From Bacteroidetes/Chlorobi group bacterium ChocPot_Mid (GTDB lineage Bacteria > Bacteroidota > Ignavibacteria > Kapaibacteriales > UBA2268): 6,060 bases of DNA. The notes below the pieces were generated by a model. The model did not search any database. It saw only the letters and a list, made by a program, of their open reading frames with translations, and was not told the DNA's origin. A program made the translations under genes and the position numbers. The stretch spans positions 1-6,060 of the forward strand of contig RCNQ01000311.1 of NCBI GenBank assembly GCA_003731675.1, read 5' to 3'. Shown here piece by piece: positions 1 to 6,060 of the stretch. Each line of letters starts with the position of its first letter. The stretch's first letter is position 1.

Positions 1-543
1 TTTTTTGACAGGTATGAATTCATCTCTTTGAGCTTCATTTGTCGAATGAATTGAAAATTGAAGCTGAAAGTTGTTTCTGTATTTCCTTTTTTTGATTAAC
101 AGTAACTCTTCAAAAAAATCTTCTGAGCTTGCAGGGGCTATAGAAGAAAGTGATGGTACAAAACCCGGTGCATCGTAATAATCACTGAATTTATTCAAAA
201 CTACAAGGACATTGTTGTTTAAAGATGGCTCACCCATTCTTGCAAATTGTATTTTGAATTTTTCAACGGTTATTTTTCTATCAGGGAATCTTTGCAAGAC
301 CATTGAATCAATTTGATTAAAAATATCTTCAGTGCTTATTTTCCCTTTATAAAAATAACTGCAATCACAGAAAGCACAGCCAACAGGACACCCATATAAA
401 GTAGATACAATCAAAACCCACTTTTTATCCAATGTATGTGGCGGTTGAATTGATTCCACAAATTCTACATAATTTCCATCATTTGTTTGTGCTATATATA
501 TTGTTGCAAGTTCGGTATTGCCTGTTTTTGCTATTATTTTCAT
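1..543 (-). CDS. RlmN-like radical SAM protein, N-terminal 181 codons (3' end outside window)
   Basis: This open frame starts at ATG 543-541 and runs to base 1 without a stop, so the C-terminus is missing. The start is firm because an in-frame TAA lies three codons upstream (552-550) and no other start codon lies between. Residues 52-59 hold the radical SAM cluster motif CPVGCAFC (C-x3-C-x2-C), followed by an extra Cys61. MGEPSLN at about 103-109 matches the GEP SAM-binding motif of the RlmN/Cfr family, and SIHSTNEAQRDEFIP at about 164-178 matches the family's 'SLHA...RDxLxP' segment. The protein would bind a [4Fe-4S] cluster and SAM in the cytoplasm. Two features differ from RlmN, known from the family to methylate A2503 of 23S rRNA and A37 of some tRNAs. 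The cluster motif sits near residue 52 instead of about 125, so the N-terminal accessory domain is absent. The position of E. coli RlmN Cys118, seven residues before the first cluster Cys, is Ile45. The methyl-carrier Cys355 lies beyond the window. The radical SAM assignment is firm; the substrate is unknown. Confidence 0.88.
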   Translation of the reverse strand, partial: MKIIAKTGNTELATIYIAQTNDGNYVEFVESIQPPHTLDKKWVLIVSTLYGCPVGCAFCDCSYFYKGKISTEDIFNQIDSMVLQRFPDRKITVEKFKIQFARMGEPSLNNNVLVVLNKFSDYYDAPGFVPSLSSIAPASSEDFFEELLLIKKRKYRNNFQLQFSIHSTNEAQRDEFIPVKK

Positions 544-553
544 AAATACTTAA

Positions 554-564
554 TTTTCCTTTTT
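554..564 (-). promoter_or_regulatory. Probable ribosome binding site of the radical SAM gene
   Basis: On the minus strand this reads AAAAAGGAAAA. The AGGA core lies 13 bases before ATG 543, a long but possible spacing. It falls in the 29-base gap after the TAA stop of the propeller gene, so the radical SAM gene could be translated independently within the same transcript. Confidence 0.45.
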
Positions 565-572
565 GAGTCAGA

Positions 573-1604
573 TTATTCTTTTAATAAAATCAGTCCGTCA
601 AAGTTTGTGCCTAACCAGATGTTACCATTTTTTTCCGTTGCAATAACAGTAATATCGTTAGTAGGCAAAGGTGAATTTTGAGTGTTAAAGTGGGTAAAGT
701 TAGTTCCATCGAATTTGATTAATCCCATTGGCATGTATTTTTTCAAATCTGTATCAAAACCAGCAAACCAAATATTTCCTTTGTTATCCTGAGTTATGGA
801 AGCAACGCCACTTGTTGGAATTGTAGAATTGATTTCGGTGTAAAATGTCCAGACAGTATCAGCAACTTTTATTAATCCGGAGCCAGGTAATGTTCCAATC
901 CAAAAAACACCCTTATCATCAGCGAAAAAAGACATAATGTGGTCTTTGGGTAATTTTGAATTTTTTGAATTGATTTCTTTCCAGTAATTATCTTTGTATA
1001 GTAAAAGTCCGCTGTTAATAGGAGTAAGCCATTTATTATCATTTTTATCAATATATATGCTCGTTACAGTGTTATTCCCAAGTTTTGAATTTAAGGCATT
1101 ATAATTAATCCAGTCTTTGCCTGCTTTTCTGATAATTCCTTTGCCTGCAGTGCAAAGCCAGACATTGTCGTCATTATCAACTTCTATTGACCATGTTTCA
1201 GCAGTTGGTAAGGGTGAATTCTTTGGAGTGAAGGTCTCCCATTTCGTGCCGTCGAATTTAGCAAAACCATTTGTCAAAGTTGTAATCCATATATTCTGAT
1301 AAAAATCAACTTCAACAGAGCTTAAAGTATCTGCTGGTATATTTGAATTTTTTGTATTGAAGACAGTCCATTTTTTACCGTCAAATTTTACAAGACCACC
1401 AAAAGTTGCCAACCATTTATTACCTGCTCTGTCAATAGCAATATCTCTGACAATGTCATTGGGTAAACCAGAATTTTTTGTGTTGAAGATTGTCCAGTTG
1501 GAATCCGGAATAATCTTATTGCTCTCAGTATTTTCATTGGCAAAAATAATACTGGTAGTTGCAAACAGAATTATGCTTATCAAAATTTTCTTCATAAATT
1601 TCAT
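573..1604 (-). CDS. Exported seven-bladed 'two-component regulator propeller' protein
   Basis: The 343-residue product starts with a typical signal peptide: MKFMKK, a hydrophobic core at about 7-20 and a likely cleavage after FA at 21-22, with no lipobox cysteine. The rest is seven tandem units starting at W37, W79, W122, W165, W208, W252 and F303. Most are 41-44 residues long; the sixth is 51. Each unit begins W-x-x-(F/Y)-(N/T), carries an NS-x-(L/I)-P loop (NSGLP, NSNIP, NSPLP, NSKLG, NSKLP, NSTIP, NSPLP) and ends in a variable-(G)-N-x-W-(L/I) strand followed by a G-L-(I/V)-K-F-D-G-like strand. This is the Reg_prop (PF07494-type) repeat, and seven units fit one closed beta-propeller. Such repeats usually form the periplasmic sensor of hybrid histidine kinases. 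Here there is no transmembrane, kinase or DNA-binding part, and no T9SS tail, so the protein is probably soluble periplasmic or secreted; its ligand is unknown. The ATG directly follows the stop of the upstream gene with no Shine-Dalgarno sequence, suggesting translational coupling. The in-frame ATG at 1595 (giving MKKILI) is an equally plausible start. Confidence 0.88.
   Translation of the reverse strand: MKFMKKILISIILFATTSIIFANENTESNKIIPDSNWTIFNTKNSGLPNDIVRDIAIDRAGNKWLATFGGLVKFDGKKWTVFNTKNSNIPADTLSSVEVDFYQNIWITTLTNGFAKFDGTKWETFTPKNSPLPTAETWSIEVDNDDNVWLCTAGKGIIRKAGKDWINYNALNSKLGNNTVTSIYIDKNDNKWLTPINSGLLLYKDNYWKEINSKNSKLPKDHIMSFFADDKGVFWIGTLPGSGLIKVADTVWTFYTEINSTIPTSGVASITQDNKGNIWFAGFDTDLKKYMPMGLIKFDGTNFTHFNTQNSPLPTNDITVIATEKNGNIWLGTNFDGLILLKE
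576..1496 (-). repeat. Seven tandem propeller-blade repeats of about 129 bases within the CDS
   Basis: The repeats encode residues 37-343 of the propeller protein. The period is about 126-132 bases, except for a sixth unit of about 153. Similarity persists at DNA level: on the plus strand, variants of 'gaatttttTgtgttgaag.ttgtcca' recur near 1471, 1344, 1209, 957 and 671. The blades have diverged clearly, so this is an old internal duplication and not a recent one. Confidence 0.8.
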
Positions 1605-4600
1605 CTACTTTATTACAATAAATCTTGCCGTTTTCAAAATTTGCCCACCGGATAACCGGCAAAGATAAACTCCTGCAGGCAAGTTATTTATATCTAATCT
1701 TATATTTATATCAGAATTTTTTTCTGAATAGAAGCTATGACGAGACAATTCGGTTCCTGTTATATTAAATATTGAAATAGTTGATAAGCCGTTACAGGGT
1801 AAATTAATCAGGACATCAATGAAATCTCTTGAAGGATTTGGATTTACATCGAATTTAGTTAATGAATTTAGTAATTCATCTACTGAAGGAGCAACACCTT
1901 TGACAGTAAAACTCCATGTGTCTGACCATGGTCCGGCGCCACCTTCGTTTATTGCTCGGACATGCCAGTAATGTTTTGTTCCGGTTGTGAGTCTGACAGC
2001 AAGATTTCTGAAAGATGTTGTTTTGATTTTTTCGTTGCTGTAAGCAATTTGTTCAAAATCAGGGTCTAATGCTACCTGTAACTGATATGAATCAGCCCTT
2101 AGTGCAGAATTCCATATAAATTTTGGTCTGTCATCTACTTCTGTTGCCCCGTCTGACGGTTCACTTAAAATTGTTTGCTGTGGTGCAAGCAATGTTGTAA
2201 ATGAAAATACTTCAGACCAATCCCCTGGGACATCTTCATTAACAGCCCTGACTTTCCAATAGTACTTGGTTGCAGGTTTTAGAGAACCTTCCATTTTATA
2301 TGTGGTATCAGTTATTTCAGAGATTGTAATTTTAAAATTACCATTAAAATCCTTATCATCAGAAATCAGAATTTCATAAGAATTTTTAAAACAGTAACTG
2401 CATGTATATTTAACAGGTGTCCATCTAAATTGAGTATAAGCTGAAACGTCTTCTGCGTTATCAGCAGGTAAAAGAGGATGTATTTTCCCCGGTTTTTCTT
2501 TTCCAACTGTGAATTCCCAGACCGAAGACCATTGAGATGAGTCAATAGGAAAATCTGAGAAAGCTTTAACTCTCCAAAAATATGTAGTATTCAAATTCAA
2601 ACTTTCAACATTCTTTGATGTGATATTCGAATACAATTGAATTCTCGGAATATCAAATTCAGGATTGTCACATATTTGAATACTATAATTATTTGCTCCA
2701 GTTGATTGGTGCCATTCTAATTGAACATCACTTCCAACATTATTTTCAAATACTTTTGGATATTTGAGTGCAGGAGTAGCTATTCCTGTTTGCTCTGGCA
2801 TCTGCATATATGGTATTTTATATTTTGCATTCACTGGTAAATTATAAATTTTATTTGTTGCTCCGTTTGAATATACAATTACTACACTATCTGCTTTCTG
2901 AACATAGCCCAGACCGAAATGCAGATAGTTGGAGTTTTGCACACAGCGAGAGCCACCGGCACTTCCCGAAAGCTGGCGATAAAACATTTTACCACCGGCA
3001 TAAACAGTAACCCTTGAGCCATAAGCATCCATATTTACATTATTTTCCGGGCTTCCCGAAAGTTTTAACTCAAGCCAATTGCCTTTTCGTGGCATATCGT
3101 TTCTATATAATGCTCCGTATATGAGCAAATCCAAATCTCCGTCATTGTCATAGTCAATTCTCTGAGCTGTCCATGGGTCTGTTACTACTGAACCACTAAC
3201 CCACGTAATTTCTCTAAGTTTGAAGTCGGGTGGTCCTTGGTTAAGATATAAGTGATTAACACCACCGCTATAAAGACCATGCCATAAGTCCAGATAGCCG
3301 TCCAAATCAAGGTCAAGCCAAAGTACACCTGCATTACCTTCATAGAATTTCAATCCCATTTCTTTGTGAACTTCTGTGAAATTCCAATTTGGTGGTCCGT
3401 TGTTTTTGTAAATTAGTGATGGGTTTGAATACTGTCCTCTTGAATCCGTATGTGCCAGATTACCTACACATAAATCAATGTAACCATCATTGTTAAAATC
3501 TCCCCATTCGCATCCCATTCCATGTCCGAAATAATATGGGACGGCAGTCGGGACACCCTGAACTCCTGTTTCTGCTTTAACATCAACAAAAGTCGAATTT
3601 CCTTGATTCTTATATAAATTATCAGGTGCTAAACGGTAATTTGCGACGAAAATATCTGTGTAATTATCATTGTTGTAATCAACTGCTTGCGCACCGTAGC
3701 AGTCATAGTTTGCTGAAGGTTCACCGTTTGCGATACCTGATTCGTATCTTACATTTGAAAATGTATTATCCCCGTTATTTTTCCAAAGCTGGTCAGGATA
3801 GTAGGTTTCGTTACCCTGAGCATCACTGCTTCTGTTGTTAGCTATGAACAAATCAAGCAATCCGTCATTATTGTAATCAAGCCAAATGGGAGTCATTGTG
3901 GGATAATTGTTGACAATGGTCGTTGTCGAAGTAATGTCAGTATAGCTATTGCTTCCGTTATTAAGATACACTTTGTCAGTTCCCCAGCTTAATGCAACGA
4001 ACATGTCGAGCAATCCGTCGTTGTTTATATCTCCCCATGTAGTTGCACCTCTTTGTATCGTCAGCTGAGAATTTATGTTCTGGAAAAAACCTTTATTGTT
4101 GACGAAAAAACTGCCTGCATTTTCGATATCGTCCCAGCCGTCATTGTTCCAATCCACAACTGAGGACATTCCCCTGCCGCTTAAACCTGTCTCCGATGAA
4201 ACATTTATTAGATACGGTGGTGGTGGTCCGTCTGAACTCGCATCTTTAGGGAAATCATAAGTAACGATTAATCTGCCCATATAATCACCTGCAGGATAAT
4301 AATAAATTGTACCTGCAATATTCAAAAAGTTTGGATTAGGAGTAAACGGGTCGCAAATCCAAGAGTCATAAGTGTTATTTCTGCCGTCACTGTCATAAGT
4401 GAACCATGGTCCTTGTGGTTTCAGGCGATGCTGAATAACAATCCTGTCCAAACCTTCTGAACGCAATCCGGTATTCCCGACATAAACGGTTTTCCATCCT
4501 TCTATTCCATCGTAATTATATACAATAGGTTCAATAAGTGAATTAAAATGCCAGATATACTGAGTAGGCCAAAGATTTCCTGAAGTTGGGAAACCAACAA

Positions 4601-4823
4601 TCCATAAAGTATCTTTAACAGCATTAGTACCGGAAAGATAAATGGTTATGCTATCAATCGTGCAAGGACCGGCAGGAGTCAGCACAACAGATTCCTCAAA
4701 AAAAGCACGGTTTGGCTGGTAGCTGTGTCCTGATGGAGTACCATTATCAATCTTTACGACAGCAGAATTTGTCAACGTAATAATGCTTAAAAGTAAAATG
4801 AAAATCAAAAATAAATATTTCAT
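1605..4823 (-). CDS. Large secreted T9SS cargo protein: VCBS/FG-GAP propeller, ASPIC/UnbV domain, FN3-like domains, type A sorting domain
   Basis: The 1072-residue product has five parts. A signal peptide spans about 1-20 (hydrophobic core 4-17, cleavage near TNSA). Residues 21-200 form a beta-rich domain I do not recognise, ending in a DGPPPP linker. Residues 205-575 form an integrin-like propeller with seven D-x-(N/D)-x-D-G-x-x-D loops starting at 224, 265, 316, 382, 442, 504 and 557, alternating with 'F-x-(D/E)-V-x-x-E-x-G' strands. An ASPIC/UnbV domain (PF07593-type) at about 581-665 shows GNWLELKLSG, DAYGSRVTV and NYLHFGLGY. Three fibronectin-III-like units follow at about 690-774, 780-877 and 882-975, each ending YxWxVRA...W(S)xxxxFT. 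A T9SS type A sorting domain at about 990-1072 shows NPNPSRDFIDV, ISIFNITG, LPAGVYLCRL and ending TARFIVIK. Family knowledge predicts Sec export, then T9SS passage across the outer membrane with tail removal and secretion or anchoring. A role in calcium-dependent surface binding or adhesion is inference. The start is firm: good RBS and upstream in-frame stop TGA (4844-4842). CxxC at 808-811 in the second FN3 unit is unusual. Confidence 0.92.
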   Translation of the reverse strand: MKYLFLIFILLLSIITLTNSAVVKIDNGTPSGHSYQPNRAFFEESVVLTPAGPCTIDSITIYLSGTNAVKDTLWIVGFPTSGNLWPTQYIWHFNSLIEPIVYNYDGIEGWKTVYVGNTGLRSEGLDRIVIQHRLKPQGPWFTYDSDGRNNTYDSWICDPFTPNPNFLNIAGTIYYYPAGDYMGRLIVTYDFPKDASSDGPPPPYLINVSSETGLSGRGMSSVVDWNNDGWDDIENAGSFFVNNKGFFQNINSQLTIQRGATTWGDINNDGLLDMFVALSWGTDKVYLNNGSNSYTDITSTTTIVNNYPTMTPIWLDYNNDGLLDLFIANNRSSDAQGNETYYPDQLWKNNGDNTFSNVRYESGIANGEPSANYDCYGAQAVDYNNDNYTDIFVANYRLAPDNLYKNQGNSTFVDVKAETGVQGVPTAVPYYFGHGMGCEWGDFNNDGYIDLCVGNLAHTDSRGQYSNPSLIYKNNGPPNWNFTEVHKEMGLKFYEGNAGVLWLDLDLDGYLDLWHGLYSGGVNHLYLNQGPPDFKLREITWVSGSVVTDPWTAQRIDYDNDGDLDLLIYGALYRNDMPRKGNWLELKLSGSPENNVNMDAYGSRVTVYAGGKMFYRQLSGSAGGSRCVQNSNYLHFGLGYVQKADSVVIVYSNGATNKIYNLPVNAKYKIPYMQMPEQTGIATPALKYPKVFENNVGSDVQLEWHQSTGANNYSIQICDNPEFDIPRIQLYSNITSKNVESLNLNTTYFWRVKAFSDFPIDSSQWSSVWEFTVGKEKPGKIHPLLPADNAEDVSAYTQFRWTPVKYTCSYCFKNSYEILISDDKDFNGNFKITISEITDTTYKMEGSLKPATKYYWKVRAVNEDVPGDWSEVFSFTTLLAPQQTILSEPSDGATEVDDRPKFIWNSALRADSYQLQVALDPDFEQIAYSNEKIKTTSFRNLAVRLTTGTKHYWHVRAINEGGAGPWSDTWSFTVKGVAPSVDELLNSLTKFDVNPNPSRDFIDVLINLPCNGLSTISIFNITGTELSRHSFYSEKNSDINIRLDINNLPAGVYLCRLSGGQILKTARFIVIK
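3129..4154 (-). repeat. Seven calcium-loop (VCBS/FG-GAP) repeats within the CDS
   Basis: The motifs in order are DWNNDGWDD, DINNDGLLD, DYNNDGLLD, DYNNDNYTD, DFNNDGYID, DLDLDGYLD and DYDNDGDLD, at residues 224-565 of the large secreted protein. Seven copies fit a complete seven-bladed integrin-alpha-like propeller. The spacing is irregular (38-66 residues) because blade-to-blade insertions differ in length. The fourth copy has Asn in place of the usual Gly. Confidence 0.85.
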
Positions 4824-4825
4824 AG

Positions 4826-4835
4826 CTTTCCTTTC
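4826..4835 (-). promoter_or_regulatory. Shine-Dalgarno site of the large T9SS cargo gene
   Basis: On the minus strand this reads GAAAGGAAAG. The AGGA core (4832-4829) lies five bases before ATG 4823, close to ideal spacing, and it supports that start. Neither the FetB gene nor the propeller gene has such a site. Confidence 0.6.
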
Positions 4836-4852
4836 ATGTTTTCAGAAAATCA

Positions 4853-4881
4853 ATCTTCTAAATTATTAATAAATGGAAGAT
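4853..4881. other. Weak inverted repeat in the gap between the FetB gene and the T9SS cargo gene
   Basis: ATCTTC (4853-4858) and GAAGAT (4876-4881) form perfect 6-base arms around a 17-base AT-rich loop that contains the palindrome TTATTAATAA (4863-4872). The stem is short and AT-rich, and no U-run follows directly on either strand, so it is not a convincing terminator. It could be an operator or 5'-UTR structure of the downstream gene, or chance in an AT-rich gap. The rest of the 87-base gap shows a T-run next to the FetB stop and no clear promoter. Confidence 0.25.
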
Positions 4882-4910
4882 AAAGCAAGAAAGAAATATT
4901 CAAAAAAAAA

Positions 4911-5705
4911 TTATTTATTAATCTTCAAAACGCTTTTATCAAACATATCCCGTTTGTCGAATACAAACCGCTTCGACAATACTAAACTTACAAATACAGA
5001 TATGACTGAACCGGCAAAAATCCCAATCATTATCATTATTTGGTATTTAATTGAAGTCAAAGGGTCGCTTCCACCTAATATCTGACCTGTCATCATACCC
5101 GGCAACCAGATTAAACCGATTGTAGCTGTTGAAGCGATTGTCGGGCTGAAAGCATCTTTCAAAGCTTCGGACAGAAAAGGAAATAATGCTTCGCTTTTTT
5201 CTGCACCGCACATCAGATAGTACCTGTATCGCTCTTCATCCTGAGATAAAGATTTGTAAAAAGAGCGTAATCCGATAATCGAACTATTCAATGAATTACC
5301 GATAAACATACCCATTATCGGGATTATGTATCTTGCATTAAAGAAGCTTTCTGTTCCAATGACTATGAAAGCAACTAACAAACCATTTATAAATATATTA
5401 GCTGAGATACCTATAAAAACAGGTACATAGAATTTATTTTGTTTCAATTCACTACGCTTTACGACAGTATATGAAGCGACAAATGCCATGACAACAACCC
5501 AAAGAACATTCAGCCAGATAGCATTAAATTCAAAAATATATTTAAGATATATTCCTACGAGAAAGAGTTGCACTGCCATTCTTCCAAAAGCAATTGCAGT
5601 CGCTTTGACTAAACCTGTCCGATAATAGTAGAAAATAATGAATGGAATAACTATAATTACTGAACCGATAGCAAGGTTGAACCAGGAAATATCTGTTACG
5701 TGCAT
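4911..5705 (-). CDS. fetB: FetB/UPF0014-family ABC transporter permease (putative metal/iron exporter subunit)
   Basis: The 264-residue product is very hydrophobic, with membrane segments at about 10-28, 36-57, 63-82, 93-117, 125-147, 190-210 and 222-244. Family landmarks of E. coli FetB (YbbM, 259 residues) are clear: GRMAVQLFLVG near 41-51, the IPIMGMFIGNSLN block at 128-140, the cytoplasmic CGAEKSEA loop near 166-173 (compare LGATPKQA), and LPGMMTGQILGGSDP at 201-215 followed by IKYQI at 219-223. Length and architecture are complete. In E. coli, FetB pairs with the ATPase FetA to export iron under oxidative stress; whether this homologue carries iron is inference. No FetA ATPase lies next to it in this window. 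The gene follows the partial upstream gene after 17 bases, so the two are probably cotranscribed. The ATG is bounded by an in-frame TAA two codons upstream (5711-5709) and has no Shine-Dalgarno site. A basic tail follows the last membrane segment. Confidence 0.9.
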   Translation of the reverse strand: MHVTDISWFNLAIGSVIIVIPFIIFYYYRTGLVKATAIAFGRMAVQLFLVGIYLKYIFEFNAIWLNVLWVVVMAFVASYTVVKRSELKQNKFYVPVFIGISANIFINGLLVAFIVIGTESFFNARYIIPIMGMFIGNSLNSSIIGLRSFYKSLSQDEERYRYYLMCGAEKSEALFPFLSEALKDAFSPTIASTATIGLIWLPGMMTGQILGGSDPLTSIKYQIMIMIGIFAGSVISVFVSLVLSKRFVFDKRDMFDKSVLKINK

Positions 5706-5722
5706 ATTTTAATTTAAAAACG

Positions 5723-6060
5723 CTATTTCATTCTTGTTAAAATTATTTTTTCATTATTTGCGGAGCTTAATTCCAATTCCATCAGATTGTTAGAGAACTT
5801 GTACCTGTAATTTTCATTATTCATAGTAATGATACTATCATTAACTTTGTATGTGATTGGTTTTTTAGCTATATATTCATTGACTTCTTCTTCGATAAGT
5901 CCTTTGCCATCATATTCAAAAGTCAGGCGATAATTATTCCCCTTATTGATTTTAACCCAGTCTCCGAGAAAGAAATCTTTTTCTTTAGCGGCTTTAAACA
6001 TGTCAATATTTGATTCTCCAATATCGCTGATTTCGGAAAGCTTTAATTCTTTTTTTGTAA
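5723..6060 (-). CDS. C-terminal part of a protein with a lipocalin-like beta domain (5' end outside window)
   Basis: The frame stays open from base 6060 to the TAG at 5725-5723, giving 111 visible residues. An ATG at 6001 could start a 92-residue protein, but no Shine-Dalgarno site precedes it, and the 19 codons upstream read as normal charged protein (KKELKLSEISDIGES). I therefore treat that ATG as internal and the gene as longer than the window shows. Counting from that Met, a GDW motif occurs at 13-15, followed by alternating beta strands (YRLTFEYDGKG, ITYKVNDSIITM, YRYKF, LMELELS, IILTRMK). This pattern of G-x-W, then 'LTF..DGxG', then 'Y.V.dd.I.M' resembles small lipocalin-like domains common in Bacteroidota. 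No catalytic residues or signal peptide are visible. The domain assignment is tentative and no function is assigned. Its tight spacing suggests cotranscription with the FetB gene. Confidence 0.65.
   Translation of the reverse strand, partial: TKKELKLSEISDIGESNIDMFKAAKEKDFFLGDWVKINKGNNYRLTFEYDGKGLIEEEVNEYIAKKPITYKVNDSIITMNNENYRYKFSNNLMELELSSANNEKIILTRMK

Noticed and set aside
1605..1607. TAG read as an amino acid (recoded amber) joining the two secreted proteins
   Set aside because: The upstream protein ends exactly where T9SS tails end, the downstream protein begins with a signal peptide, and the partial gene at 5723 also ends properly with TAG.
487..1668. Plus-strand open frames at 487-681, 1117-1299 and 1357-1668
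   Set aside because: They lie antisense to the radical SAM and propeller genes, whose protein motifs are unmistakable. Their products show no domain, and they follow the repeat structure of the opposite strand.
2810..4260. Plus-strand open frames at 2810-3010, 3626-3841 and 4075-4260
   Set aside because: They are antisense to the well-supported large T9SS cargo gene and encode low-complexity, motif-free products.
4820..4837. A five-codon minigene (MKGKL) whose TGA overlaps the ATG of the large cargo gene
   Set aside because: It lacks its own ribosome binding site, and its codons consist mostly of the Shine-Dalgarno sequence of the real gene. Coincidence is the simplest explanation.
4855..4910. 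A sigma-70-like promoter (TTGCTT, 17 bases, TAATTT) upstream of the large cargo gene
   Set aside because: Both boxes match the consensus at only about three of six positions, such matches are common in AT-rich DNA, and promoter motifs in this group differ from sigma-70.
4900..4913. The T-run after the FetB stop as an intrinsic terminator
   Set aside because: On the minus strand nine Ts follow the TAA, but I see no GC-rich stem before them.
4873..5085. A plus-strand 70-residue open frame near the FetB 3' end
   Set aside because: Most of it is antisense to conserved FetB sequence and it has no recognisable features.

Overview
The window is AT-rich and densely coded. Every gene reads on the minus strand, so transcription runs from base 6060 toward base 1. 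A T9SS type A sorting domain, an ASPIC/UnbV protein with integrin-like repeats and a 'two-component regulator propeller' protein together suggest the Bacteroidota/Chlorobiota/Ignavibacteriota group (FCB superphylum). The sequence alone does not allow a finer placement. Both complete secreted proteins have signal peptides, and one carries a cargo tag for the type IX secretion system.

Layout in transcription order. (1) 6060-5723: the 3' part of a gene whose start lies outside the window, ending in a lipocalin-like beta domain. (2) 5705-4911: a FetB-type (UPF0014) ABC-transporter membrane subunit, 17 bases downstream, probably in the same transcript as (1); no FetA ATPase is visible. (3) An 87-base gap with a good Shine-Dalgarno sequence and a weak inverted repeat. 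(4) 4823-1605: a 1072-residue secreted multidomain protein with an N-terminal domain I do not recognise, a seven-motif calcium-binding propeller, an ASPIC/UnbV domain, three fibronectin-III-like domains and a T9SS tail. (5) 1604-573: a 343-residue exported seven-bladed propeller protein whose ATG directly follows the TAG stop of gene 4, in the same frame. (6) 543-1: the N-terminal 181 codons of an RlmN-like radical SAM enzyme that runs off the window. It lacks the cysteine that is catalytic in RlmN/Cfr.

Genes 4, 5 and 6 are spaced like an operon (0 and 29 bases). Genes 4 and 5 probably act outside the inner membrane, as surface or periplasmic binding or structural proteins. The radical SAM protein is cytoplasmic, and the sequence does not explain why it lies downstream of them. 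I see no RNA genes, insertion sequences, CRISPR arrays, phage genes or defence systems. The most unusual items are the atypical radical SAM protein and the same-frame TAG/ATG junction. I do not see a clear new multi-gene system.
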